From Erythrobacter sp. HI0063 (GTDB lineage: Bacteria; Pseudomonadota; Alphaproteobacteria; Sphingomonadales; Sphingomonadaceae): a stretch of DNA of 64,000 nt. The stretch's first letter is position 1. Each line of letters starts with the position of its first letter. Made by a program: the position numbers and the translations under genes. Location: NCBI RefSeq assembly GCF_001635685.1, contig NZ_LWFF01000346.1, forward strand, positions 1-64,000. The letters run 5' to 3'. This document shows positions 34,841-43,478 of the stretch, in pieces. The notes below the pieces were generated by a model. The model saw only the letters and a list, made by a program, of their open reading frames with translations. It did not search any database and was not told where the DNA came from.

Positions 34841-35944
34841 TCAGGCCAGCGCGTATGCCTCGTCCGAAACTTCCAGCGAGGCGAGCCCGCTCAGGAATTG
34901 CGCGGTCGCGGCACCCCAGCTGAAACTCGCGCCGTATCGCGCGCAGACCCTGCGATCGCAGAACAGGGCCGCCGCTATCGCCCGGTCGAGATTCTCCGCC
35001 AGCGCGCCTACACGATCGGTCACGATATCGCACGGGCCGGGCACGGGATAGGCCGCCACGGGCGTTCCGCAGGCGAGCGCTTCGATCATGACGAGCCCGA
35101 ACGTGTCGGTGCGGCTGGGAAAGACGAAGACGTCCGCCGCGGCATAACAGCCCGCCAGCTCCCGCCCGCTGCGTCGTCCGAGGAACAGCGCCTGCGGATA
35201 GCGAGCGCGCAGGCTTTCGAGCGCGGGTCCGTCACCCACCACGACCTTGCTGCCGGGATAGGAACCCTCAAGGAATGCTTCGAGGTTCTTTTCCGGCGCG
35301 ACCCGTCCGACATAAAGCTGGATCGGCCCTTCCAATCCGGCATATTCCGGCGGCGGGGGCGCATCGGGCGTAAAGCACGCAAGATCGACACCCCGGCTCC
35401 AGCCGTGCAATTGGTCGAGGCCGTGGCTGCGAAGCTCCTCCGCAATGCTCGCGGTCGCGACCAGAATGCGACAGGCCGGCGCGTGGAACCAGCTGATGTA
35501 GCGCCAGAACCATTCGGCGGGCAGATGCGTGCGCTGGGCCACGTAATCGGGGAATTGCGTGTGGTAGGCGGTGGTGAAGGGCGTTGCGGTGCGCAGGCAA
35601 TGGCGCCGCGCCGCAAGGCCCAGCGGCCCTTCGGTGGCGATATGGATCGCGTCCGGCGCGAAGCGGCGCAGCCTGTCGGCCACTGCGCCGGGCGCGGACA
35701 AAGCGAGGCGGATTTCCGGATAGGTCGGGCAGGGACAATTCGCGAACTGATCCGGCGAGATCGTCAGTACCTCGTGCCCGTGTTGGCGCAGAATGTCGCA
35801 GGTTGTAGTCAGGGTGCGGACCACGCCGTTCATCTGCGGCAGCCATGCATCGGTCACGATAGCGATGCGATTGGGGCCATCCGCCAGCATCGGGGACTGA
35901 GGTGAGGCCGCATCGGCAATGGTGAGGCGCTCCAGTGACGTCAC
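34841..35944 (-). CDS. Glycosyltransferase, GT4 family (mannosyltransferase MgtA-like)
   Basis: A 367-residue GT-B enzyme. N-terminal IAIVTDAWLPQMNGVVRTL is characteristic of lipid- or polymer-directed GT4 enzymes; the middle has YHTQFPDYVAQR and WSRGVDLACF, and the C-terminal nucleotide-sugar site has LYVGRVAPEKNLEAFL and PSRTDTFGLVMIEALACGTPV. The start GTG 35944 overlaps the stop of the phosphoesterase gene (GTGA). The coupling suggests both act on the same lipid-linked substrate; the sugar donor is not known. Confidence 0.9.
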   Translation of the reverse strand: MTSLERLTIADAASPQSPMLADGPNRIAIVTDAWLPQMNGVVRTLTTTCDILRQHGHEVLTISPDQFANCPCPTYPEIRLALSAPGAVADRLRRFAPDAIHIATEGPLGLAARRHCLRTATPFTTAYHTQFPDYVAQRTHLPAEWFWRYISWFHAPACRILVATASIAEELRSHGLDQLHGWSRGVDLACFTPDAPPPPEYAGLEGPIQLYVGRVAPEKNLEAFLEGSYPGSKVVVGDGPALESLRARYPQALFLGRRSGRELAGCYAAADVFVFPSRTDTFGLVMIEALACGTPVAAYPVPGPCDIVTDRVGALAENLDRAIAAALFCDRRVCARYGASFSWGAATAQFLSGLASLEVSDEAYALA

Positions 35945-36855
35945 GCAGCCGCCCGCGCAGCATCGCCCTTCGCAGCGACCGATGGCACAGAGTCGCGCCG
36001 CGCCACTTCTTCTGGCCAGTGGAGCAATTCCATCCGCCCGTCGAAATGTTCGACCAGCGCGTTGCACCCTTCGACCCAGTCGCCGTCATTGTAGTATTCG
36101 ACCGTGCGCCCGTCCTGCGTGAAAGTGCGAATGTCGGCCGTATGGATGTGGCCGCAGACCACGCCGTCCACGCCCCGCTCGCCCGCAGCCCGCGCCACCA
36201 CTTCCTCGTATTTCGAGATGAATTCGACCGCGTTCTTGACCTTGTGCTTGGCCGCCTTCGACAGCGACCAGTAGGGCAGGCCGAACCGGCGGCGCACCAG
36301 ATTGACCCAGCGGTTCAATCCCATCGCCGCGTGGTAAAGCGCGTCGCCGAAGAAGGCGAGCCAGCGATGCGCGAGCATGATCGTGTCGAATTCATCGCCA
36401 TGCAGCACCATCAGCCGCCGTCCGTCCGCCGTCGTGTGGAAAGCGGCGCGTGCGATCTCTACCCCGCCGAAATTCATGCCCGAAAACGGTCGCACCATCT
36501 CGTCGTGATTGCCGGGGACATAGACGATCCGCGTGCCGCGCTTGGCGCGTTTCAGGATGCGCCAGACGATGTCGTTGTGCGATGCGGGCCAATAAACCTT
36601 CTTCTTCAGCCGCCAGCCATCGATGATATCGCCGACCAGATACAGGGTCTCGCTGTCGGTATGGTCGAGAAAGTCGATCAGCAGCTCGGCATTGCAGCCC
36701 TTGGTGCCGAGATGGACGTCGCTGATCCAGATGGTGCGGAATTTGCGGCGTTCGCCCACGATCCGTTCGGGAACGGCGGGCTTGATCGCTGGGAAGCTGG
36801 CGATGTTGTCTCCCAGCTTCGCGAAGGTCTCGAAATCGGTCGGCAGTTCGGTCAC
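35941..36855 (-). CDS. LpxH-like calcineurin metallophosphoesterase
   Basis: A 304-residue phosphoesterase with the full dimetal set: ISDVHLG (Asp46, His48), VGDIIDGW, VPGNHDE, LHGDEFD and CGHIHTAD. Sequence and length are like proteins annotated UDP-2,3-diacylglucosamine diphosphatase, but classical LpxH is ~240 residues. The start is GTG 36855 with GGGAGAAA upstream. It is cotranscribed and overlapping with a GT4 glycosyltransferase, so it may hydrolyse a lipid-linked pyrophosphate in glycolipid synthesis; its substrate here cannot be read from sequence. Confidence 0.85.
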   Translation of the reverse strand: MTELPTDFETFAKLGDNIASFPAIKPAVPERIVGERRKFRTIWISDVHLGTKGCNAELLIDFLDHTDSETLYLVGDIIDGWRLKKKVYWPASHNDIVWRILKRAKRGTRIVYVPGNHDEMVRPFSGMNFGGVEIARAAFHTTADGRRLMVLHGDEFDTIMLAHRWLAFFGDALYHAAMGLNRWVNLVRRRFGLPYWSLSKAAKHKVKNAVEFISKYEEVVARAAGERGVDGVVCGHIHTADIRTFTQDGRTVEYYNDGDWVEGCNALVEHFDGRMELLHWPEEVARRDSVPSVAAKGDAARAAA

Positions 36856-36968
36856 GGCGTTTCTCCCACCATTCGGCAGGAAGCCTAGCGCCGTTATGTT
36901 ACAGGCGATTCACAGCGCGGTGACCGAACGGGGACAGTAAGACGGTTCGAGGACTCCGCCGCCAGGGC

Positions 36969-37979
36969 TCAGTCGTCCGCGACCTTGAGCACGATCTTGC
37001 CGATATGATCGCCCGCTTCCATCCGCCTGTGCGCGTCCGCCACTCGGTCCAGCGGGAAGGTCTCGTCCATCACCGGGCGGATGGTTCCGTCTTCGAACAG
37101 GGGCCAGGCGTGGTTGTGGATTTCATCGGCCAGCAGCGCCTTGAATTCGTCGGATCGCGGGCGGAGGGTCGATCCGGTCATGGTCTGGCGGCGGCTCATC
37201 AGCTTGGCCATGTTGATTTCGGCCTGCATCCCGCCGAGGACCGCGATCGTGACGTGTCGACCGTCCTCCGCCAGGCAATCGAGATTGCGCTGCACATAAT
37301 CGCCCGACACCATGTCGAGGATCACGTCCGCGCCGCGCCCATCGGTGGCCTTGCGCACCTCCTCGACGAAATCCTGCGTCTTGTAATTGATCGCCAGATC
37401 CGCGCCGACTTCGCGCGCTTCGGCACATTTTTCGTCGCTGCCCGCCGTGGTCAGCACCGTAAGGCCGAATTCCTTGGCCAGCATGATCGCCATCGTGCCG
37501 ATCCCGCTGGTCCCGCCATGGACCAGCAGGGTTTCCCCATCCCGGGCCCAGCCGCGCTCGAATACGTTGTGCCACACGGTGAACAGCGTTTCGGGAATGG
37601 CGGCGGCTTCCGCCATCGACATGCCATCGGGCACGTGCAGGCAATGTGCCGCGTGTGCGAGGCAATATTCGGCATAGCCCCCGCCCGACACCAGCGCGCA
37701 GACCTGTTGATTGAGCAGTTCGGGCGGCGCGCCGGTCCCTATCGCGACCACAGTGCCGGAAATTTCCAGGCCCGGTATCGGCGAAGCGCCGGGAGGCGGC
37801 GGATAGAGCCCCTTGCGCTGGATCACGTCGGGCCGGTTGACTCCCGCATGGCTGACCCGGATCAGCACCTGATCCGCGCCCGGCTGCGGCACGGGGCAAT
37901 CCTCGGCCCGCAGCACGTCCGGCCCGCCGGGCTCGTCGAAGCCCATCGCCGTCATCCGTTCGGGTAGGCTCGCACCCAT
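36969..37979 (-). CDS. NAD(P)H:quinone oxidoreductase, zinc-free MDR (PIG3-like)
   Basis: A 336-residue medium-chain dehydrogenase/reductase without zinc ligands. It has the GroES-like N-terminus (VLIRVSHAGVNRPDVIQRKGLYPPPPGAS), the nucleotide-binding motif VHGGTSGIGTMAIMLA, and VILDMVSGDYVQRNLDCL. The pattern matches the TP53I3/PIG3 quinone reductase group. ATG 37979 has GGGGA at suitable spacing; several nearby in-frame starts exist. It diverges from the DUF1192 gene, a neighbourhood I believe is frequent in alphaproteobacteria. Confidence 0.9.
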   Translation of the reverse strand: MGASLPERMTAMGFDEPGGPDVLRAEDCPVPQPGADQVLIRVSHAGVNRPDVIQRKGLYPPPPGASPIPGLEISGTVVAIGTGAPPELLNQQVCALVSGGGYAEYCLAHAAHCLHVPDGMSMAEAAAIPETLFTVWHNVFERGWARDGETLLVHGGTSGIGTMAIMLAKEFGLTVLTTAGSDEKCAEAREVGADLAINYKTQDFVEEVRKATDGRGADVILDMVSGDYVQRNLDCLAEDGRHVTIAVLGGMQAEINMAKLMSRRQTMTGSTLRPRSDEFKALLADEIHNHAWPLFEDGTIRPVMDETFPLDRVADAHRRMEAGDHIGKIVLKVADD

Positions 37980-38077
37980 TTCAATCCCCATTTTTGCCAA
38001 TCCACTGCCCCCGGCGTCCTCGTCTATCGCGCGTTTCGTTTGACAGCAACCGACCTTGCTTGCGAGAACGATGCTCG

Positions 38078-38278
38078 ATGGACGACGACGACCGGCCCAA
38101 GCGCAGAGGCGATGCCGCCTCCCTCCTCGCCAGCGAGGATCTGGCGCCCTATTCGCAGGACGAGCTGGCGGAACGGATCGTGCTGCTCGAAACCGAGATC
38201 GCTCGGGTGCGCCGCCACAGCGAGAGTGCCAGAGCGCACCGCGCCGCCGCCGACGCCCTGTTCGGTGCCAAGGATTGA
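38078..38278 (+). CDS. DUF1192 family small protein
   Basis: A 66-residue protein with the family core LASEDLAPYSQDELAERIVLLETEIARV followed by RAHRAAADALFG. This short helical family is found in alphaproteobacteria, and its function is unknown. ATG 38078 begins MDDDDRPKRRG, the usual acidic-basic lead. It lies between the divergent quinone oxidoreductase and clpA, 136 bases upstream of the latter. Confidence 0.85.
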   Translation: MDDDDRPKRRGDAASLLASEDLAPYSQDELAERIVLLETEIARVRRHSESARAHRAAADALFGAKD

Positions 38279-38414
38279 TCGGGAATGGGGCGCGGACTCA
38301 CAATCGCCGCAATGCTTCCCATATTGGTTCCATCCGATACAGCGGCGGCTCATCTCGGTCGTCTAGCCTGTCCCCGTTCCGCGCTTCTTGCGGACTCGCA
38401 CTGAAAGACCCCGA

Positions 38415-40799
38415 ATGCCCAGTTTCGCCCAGAATCTCGAAAAGACCCTCCACCAGGCGCTCGCCGATGCGTCCGAGCGGCGACACGAATACGCTACGCT
38501 CGAACATCTTCTGCTGGCGCTTATCGACGATGAAGATGCCGCGCAGGTGCTGAATGCCTGTGGCGTCGATCTGAGCGAGCTGACCGCAGTGGTGCGCCAG
38601 TATCTGGAACAGGAATATCAGTCGCTGCGCAGCGACGACGATGCGGATCCCCAGCCCACCGCGGGCTTCCAGCGGGTGGTTCAGCGCGCGATCCTGCACG
38701 TCCAGTCGAGCGGCAAGGACACCGTGACCGGCGCCAACGTCCTGGTCGCGCTGTTTTCCGAACGCGACAGCTACGCGGTCTATTTTCTCCAGCAGCAGGA
38801 TATGAGCCGGCTGGATGCAGTCAGCTTCATCAGCCACGGCATCGGCAAGGGCGGCCGCCAGGTCGATTCCCGCACGCCGCAGGGCAATGCCGAAGATTCG
38901 GCACCCGAAGCGGAAGCCGACAAGGGCAAGGACGGGAAGAAGGAAACCGCGCTCGACCAGTTCACCGTCGATCTCAACAAGAAGGCGGAAAACGGCAAGG
39001 TCGATCCGCTGATCGGTCGCGGGCCGGAAGTCGATCGCACGATCCAGATCCTGTGCCGCCGGTCCAAGAACAATCCGCTCTATGTTGGCGATCCCGGCGT
39101 GGGGAAGACCGCGATCGCGGAAGGCCTGGCGCGCAAGATCGTGGAAGGCGAAGTCCCCGAAGTGCTGGCCGAAGCCGTAATCTACTCGCTCGACATGGGC
39201 GCACTGCTCGCCGGAACCCGCTATCGCGGCGATTTCGAGGAGCGGTTGAAGCAGGTCGTCAGCGAATTGGAGAACATGCCGAACGCGGTTCTCTTCATCG
39301 ACGAAATCCACACCGTGATCGGCGCTGGCGCGACCAGCGGCGGGGCGATGGACGCTTCGAACCTGCTGAAGCCGGCGCTTTCCAGCGGCGCGATCCGCTG
39401 CATCGGATCGACCACTTACAAGGAATTCCGCAATCACTTCGAAAAGGACCGCGCGCTGCTGCGCCGGTTCCAGAAGATCGACGTGAACGAGCCGACGGTG
39501 GAAGATACGATCAAGATCCTGAAGGGCCTGAAGAGCGCGTTCCAGGATCACCACAAGGTGACCTACACCGCCGACGCGCTGAAAACGGCGGTGGAGCTGA
39601 GCGCGCGCTACATTAACGATCGCAAGCTGCCCGACAAGGCGATCGACGTGATCGATGAAGTGGGTGCGATGCAGATGCTGGTGCAGCCGTCCAAGCGGAA
39701 GAAGAAGATCACCGCGCGCGAGATCGAGGCGGTGATTGCGACGATGGCGCGCATTCCGCCGAAATCGGTTTCGAAGGACGATAAGAAGGCGCTCGAAAAT
39801 CTCGAACGCGATCTGAAGCATGTCGTGTTCGGACAGGATTCTGCGGTCAAGCGGCTGTCGACGGCCATGAAGTTGAGCCGTGCGGGCCTGCGCGATCCGG
39901 ACAAGCCGATCGGCTCGTTCCTGTTTTCCGGCCCCACCGGCGTCGGCAAGACCGAGGTCGCGCGCCAGCTCGCCTCGATCATGGGGATCGAACTCAAGCG
40001 CTTCGACATGTCGGAATATATGGAGCGGCACAGCGTGTCGCGTCTCATCGGCGCGCCTCCGGGCTATGTCGGATACGATCAGGGCGGGCTGTTGACCGAT
40101 GCGATCGACCAGAATCCGCATTGCGTGCTGCTGCTGGATGAGATCGAGAAGGCCCATCCGGACCTCTTCAACATCCTGCTGCAGGTGATGGATAATGGCC
40201 GCCTGACCGATCATCACGGCAAGACGGTCGATTTCCGCAATGTCGTCCTGATCATGACCACCAATGCCGGGGCCGCCGACATGGCACGCAGCGGCATCGG
40301 CTTCGGCGACGTATCCAAGGAGGATGCGAGCGAGGAAGCGGTGAAGCGCATGTTCACGCCCGAATTCCGCAACCGTCTCGATGCGATCGTGCCCTTCGCC
40401 TATCTCGGCAAGGACACGGTGGCCCGCGTGGTCGACAAGTTCATTCTCCAGCTCGAACTCCAGCTGTCGGAACAGAATGTCGACATCCAGTTCGACAAGG
40501 ATTCGCGCGACTGGCTGGCGGACAAGGGCTACGATCGCCTCTACGGAGCGCGCCCGATGGGCCGTTTGATTCAGGACAAGATCAAGCAGCCGCTGGCCGA
40601 GGAATTGCTGTTCGGCAAACTGGCCGACGGGGGCGAAGTCCATGTCACGATCAAGGACGGCAAGCCCAGTTTCGAGCTGACGCCCGCGCCGCCCAAGACG
40701 AAAAAGGCGGCATCGAAAACCGGCGCGAAGAAGAAGAAAGCTCCCTCCGCCGATGCGAGCGGAAGCGGAAGCGGCACCGACACGGACGGCGAAAACTGA
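38415..40799 (+). CDS. clpA: ClpA, ATP-dependent Clp protease ATPase subunit
   Basis: A 794-residue double-AAA+ unfoldase that feeds ClpP. Layout: N-domain (1-145, FAQNLEKTLHQAL; EHLLLALIDDEDA), first AAA+ with GDPGVGKT (~225) and LFIDEIHTVIGAG, second AAA+ with GPTGVGKT (~506) and LLLDEIEKAHPD, and the ClpP-docking loop SGIGFGD (~626). It lacks the ClpB middle domain. The C-terminus has a lysine-then-serine-rich tail of about 35 residues. The adaptor gene clpS is usually upstream but is not in this window; DUF1192 is there instead. A strong terminator follows. Confidence 0.97.
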   Translation: MPSFAQNLEKTLHQALADASERRHEYATLEHLLLALIDDEDAAQVLNACGVDLSELTAVVRQYLEQEYQSLRSDDDADPQPTAGFQRVVQRAILHVQSSGKDTVTGANVLVALFSERDSYAVYFLQQQDMSRLDAVSFISHGIGKGGRQVDSRTPQGNAEDSAPEAEADKGKDGKKETALDQFTVDLNKKAENGKVDPLIGRGPEVDRTIQILCRRSKNNPLYVGDPGVGKTAIAEGLARKIVEGEVPEVLAEAVIYSLDMGALLAGTRYRGDFEERLKQVVSELENMPNAVLFIDEIHTVIGAGATSGGAMDASNLLKPALSSGAIRCIGSTTYKEFRNHFEKDRALLRRFQKIDVNEPTVEDTIKILKGLKSAFQDHHKVTYTADALKTAVELSARYINDRKLPDKAIDVIDEVGAMQMLVQPSKRKKKITAREIEAVIATMARIPPKSVSKDDKKALENLERDLKHVVFGQDSAVKRLSTAMKLSRAGLRDPDKPIGSFLFSGPTGVGKTEVARQLASIMGIELKRFDMSEYMERHSVSRLIGAPPGYVGYDQGGLLTDAIDQNPHCVLLLDEIEKAHPDLFNILLQVMDNGRLTDHHGKTVDFRNVVLIMTTNAGAADMARSGIGFGDVSKEDASEEAVKRMFTPEFRNRLDAIVPFAYLGKDTVARVVDKFILQLELQLSEQNVDIQFDKDSRDWLADKGYDRLYGARPMGRLIQDKIKQPLAEELLFGKLADGGEVHVTIKDGKPSFELTPAPPKTKKAASKTGAKKKKAPSADASGSGSGTDTDGEN

Positions 40800-40843
40800 T
40801 CCGCGATAGGCGGCCCGAGTCCGGGCCGGGAACCTGAACACAT

Positions 40844-40878
40844 CGGGGGTCGACATTCGTCGGCCCCCGTTTGCATTT
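40844..40878 (+). terminator. Intrinsic terminator after clpA
   Basis: An 11-base stem with one T-G wobble (40844-40854 with 40859-40869), loop ATTC, followed by TTTGCATTT. It lies 45 bases past the clpA stop. Confidence 0.88.
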
Positions 40879-40956
40879 GAACGGGTTCGCGCCCGTATCC
40901 GGTTGCGCGCACCGCGTCACTGTCTTACGCCTCTGCCACGCAAGGGGGATGCGCCG

Positions 40957-41901
40957 ATGTCGGTTCTGGAAGTCTCGAATCTCGTCAAACGCTTCGATGG
41001 CGTTCTGGCGGTGGACGATCTGTCGTTCTCGGTCGCGCCGGGGGAAATCTTCGGTTTTCTCGGGGGAAATGGCGCGGGCAAGACCACGACCCTGCGCATG
41101 GTGCTCGACATCATCCGCCCGACCTCGGGCAATATCCAGGTGTTCGGCAGCGCGCCCGGCCGCCGTAACACGCAGGCGATCGGTTTCCTGCCCGAAGAAC
41201 GCGGCCTTTATGCCGGGATGAGCGCGATCGACACGATCATCTATTTCGGGCGCCTGAAGGGCATGGATACAGGTACCGCGCGCCGTCGCGGGATGGACTT
41301 GCTGGCGCGGTTCGATCTGGCGGACCGGGCGAAAAGCGATATCGGCGATATGTCCAAGGGCATGGCCCAGAAGGTCCAGCTCGCGACCTCGCTCGTCAAC
41401 GATCCCGAGCTGCTGATGCTGGACGAGCCGTTTTCCGGCCTCGATCCGGTCAATCAGGGCCTCCTGGAAAACGAGATCCTGCGCGCATCCGAACGCGGCG
41501 CGGCAGTCATTTTCTCGACCCATGTGATGCAGCATGCCGAGCGGCTGTGCGACCGACTGCTGCTGCTGAAGAAAGGCAGCAAGCGGTTCGAAGGTACGCT
41601 GGAAGAAGCGCGAGCCGCTCTACCCGCGCGCCTTATCGCCAGCGCGAAAGAGGATCTGTCCCGCATTCCCGGTGTCGCCCGGGCGGCTTCGGGTGACGGC
41701 ATCGAGGATGGCTGGCACGACTGGACGCTCTATCTCGAACCGGGCGTGCCTGCTGCCGACGTGCTGGAACATTGCACCGCCAACGGCATCGCGCTGCGCC
41801 GGTGGGATGAACACAAGCCAAGCCTGCATGACGTCTTCGTGCGGATGGTGGGCGAGGATCCTGCCGGCGCCGGGAAGGCAAATCAGGAGATCGCGGCATG
41901 A
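40957..41901 (+). CDS. ABC transporter ATP-binding protein, NatA-like
   Basis: A 314-residue ABC ATPase: Walker A GGNGAGKT (36-43), signature loop MSKGMAQKVQ in place of LSGGQ, Walker B LLMLDEPFSGLDP and a switch His in FSTHVM. A C-terminal ~90-residue DUF4162-like domain (SLHDVFVRMVGED) is typical of NatA/YhaQ-type sodium or drug export ATPases. ATG 40957 has AAGGGGG upstream. It overlaps its permease gene by ATGA. Confidence 0.92.
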   Translation: MSVLEVSNLVKRFDGVLAVDDLSFSVAPGEIFGFLGGNGAGKTTTLRMVLDIIRPTSGNIQVFGSAPGRRNTQAIGFLPEERGLYAGMSAIDTIIYFGRLKGMDTGTARRRGMDLLARFDLADRAKSDIGDMSKGMAQKVQLATSLVNDPELLMLDEPFSGLDPVNQGLLENEILRASERGAAVIFSTHVMQHAERLCDRLLLLKKGSKRFEGTLEEARAALPARLIASAKEDLSRIPGVARAASGDGIEDGWHDWTLYLEPGVPAADVLEHCTANGIALRRWDEHKPSLHDVFVRMVGEDPAGAGKANQEIAA

Positions 41902-43400
41902 ACCGGTCGGCTTCGATGAACGGCATTCTGCTCGTCGCCGCGCGCGAGATTCGCCAGATCCTGAAGATGAAGAGCTTTTGGCTGACGCTGCTGATCCTGC
42001 CGGTCGCCTTCGCTCTCGGTCCGATTTTCACCGAAACGCTAAACGATGACGAACCGACGCGGGTCGCCGTGGTCGATCGCTCGGGCGGCGGTGCCGCAGA
42101 GGCATTGGAAGCGCGCTTCGCCATGGAAGACACGCAATGGCTGCTGCGCGACCTCTCGCGCTACGTCCAGCGCTACGATCTCGAAAGCGCGGACCCCGAA
42201 GCGCCCTGGGCACAGTTCGACCGCTGGTATACCGGCGCCGATATCGCCGCCTTCGAAGCGGCGGGCGGCCTCGACGCGGCCTTGGCGAAGATCGACGCAG
42301 TGCGCCCCGAAGGCGTCCCCGAATTCGAAGCCGACGCGCCCGATTACGCGTTTGCGCCCGCTCCCGCAGCCCTCGCTTCCGCGCAAGGCGACGCGTTCGG
42401 CGACGAAGCGCGCGCTCTGTTCGATGCGGACGACGACACGGCGCCCGAAATCGTGGTGCTTATCGGCGAAACCTATCCCGAAGACCCGCGCATCCAATTG
42501 TTCTCCGCCGACCAGCCGCGCGGCAGCTTCGTATCGACCATGCAGGAAGTCCTGACCGTAGACCTGCGCGCGCGTCTGCTGGCGGCGCAGGGCGTCTCGC
42601 CCGCCGAGGCAGCGGCCGTGCAGAGCGCGGCGCCCGTGATCGCGGTCGATACCCCTCCGCCCGGCGGCGGCGCACGCGAAACCCTGCTGGTCCGCTCGAT
42701 CGTGCCGCTGGCGCTTGCCTATATCCTGATGATGAGCCTGATGCTGTCGGGCAGCTGGATGTTGCAGGGTTCGGTCGAGGAGCGTTCGAATAAGCTCCTG
42801 GAATCGCTGCTCGCCTGCATTCGGCCCGAGGATCTGATGTATGGTAAGCTCTTGGGCTCGCTGACTGTCGGCCTGCTGATGATCCTCGTCTGGGGCGCCT
42901 GTGCGGGCGTGGCCGCCTATGCCACCCAGGGCGCGATCGCGGACCTGATCCGGCCCGCGCTGGAGCCCGTCTCCAGCCCCGGCATCATCGCGGCGATCCT
43001 GTTCTTCTTCATCGCGGGCTATATCCTGATCTCGGCCCTGTTCGTAGCGATCGGCGCGATGGTCGATTCGATGAGCGAGGCGCAGGGCTATCTGATGCCG
43101 GTCCTGCTCCTGATCCTGCTGCCGATCACCTTCCTGATCCAGGCGATCCTGGCGGGCAATTCGGGCTGGATGGTGCAGGTGCTGACCTGGGTGCCGCTAT
43201 GGACGCCCTTCACCGTGATGGCGCGACTGGGCATGGGGATCGAGTGGTGGGAGATGGTCGGATCGGGCATTCTGCTCGCGGTGACGATCGTGCTGGAACT
43301 GGTGCTGATCGGTCGCCTTTTCCGCGCCAGCCTGCTCTCGACGGGCCAGAAGCCGAGCCTCAAGAAGATCGTCGAACGGTTTCGAGGGACGCCTGCGTAA
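41898..43400 (+). CDS. ABC-2 type permease, NatB-like
   Basis: A 500-residue permease of the ABC-2/NatB family. One N-terminal helix (FWLTLLILPVAFALGPIF) is followed by a large ~200-residue extracytoplasmic loop and five or six C-terminal helices (~265-490). The motif GSVEERSNKLLESLLACIRPEDLMYGKLLG is characteristic of YhaP/NatB exporters. Translationally coupled to the ATPase. Its stop codon lies inside a 20-base word that is repeated 34 bases further on. Confidence 0.9.
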   Translation: MNRSASMNGILLVAAREIRQILKMKSFWLTLLILPVAFALGPIFTETLNDDEPTRVAVVDRSGGGAAEALEARFAMEDTQWLLRDLSRYVQRYDLESADPEAPWAQFDRWYTGADIAAFEAAGGLDAALAKIDAVRPEGVPEFEADAPDYAFAPAPAALASAQGDAFGDEARALFDADDDTAPEIVVLIGETYPEDPRIQLFSADQPRGSFVSTMQEVLTVDLRARLLAAQGVSPAEAAAVQSAAPVIAVDTPPPGGGARETLLVRSIVPLALAYILMMSLMLSGSWMLQGSVEERSNKLLESLLACIRPEDLMYGKLLGSLTVGLLMILVWGACAGVAAYATQGAIADLIRPALEPVSSPGIIAAILFFFIAGYILISALFVAIGAMVDSMSEAQGYLMPVLLLILLPITFLIQAILAGNSGWMVQVLTWVPLWTPFTVMARLGMGIEWWEMVGSGILLAVTIVLELVLIGRLFRASLLSTGQKPSLKKIVERFRGTPA

Positions 43401-43448
43401 CCTCCTGACGGGAATGCGTTGTATGTCCGCGTAACCTCCTGACGGGAA
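43395..43448 (+). repeat. 34-base tandem duplication at the 3' end of the ABC permease gene
   Basis: The same 20-base word occurs at 43395-43414 and 43429-43448, a period of 34. It spans the permease stop codon (TAA 43398-43400) and ends 30 bases before the exonuclease start. The intervening bases differ, so only the word is conserved. Possible origins are slippage duplication or a paired protein-binding site. Confidence 0.7.
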
Positions 43449-43478
43449 CGCTTGTGCCCGCCCGCGCTTGAATCGGGC

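Noticed and set aside
38298-40856. 852-codon minus-strand open frame opposite clpA
   Set aside because: No recognisable domain, mirror composition, and clpA is unambiguous on the other strand.
43395-43448. CRISPR-like repeat
   Set aside because: Only two copies, no array and no cas genes.
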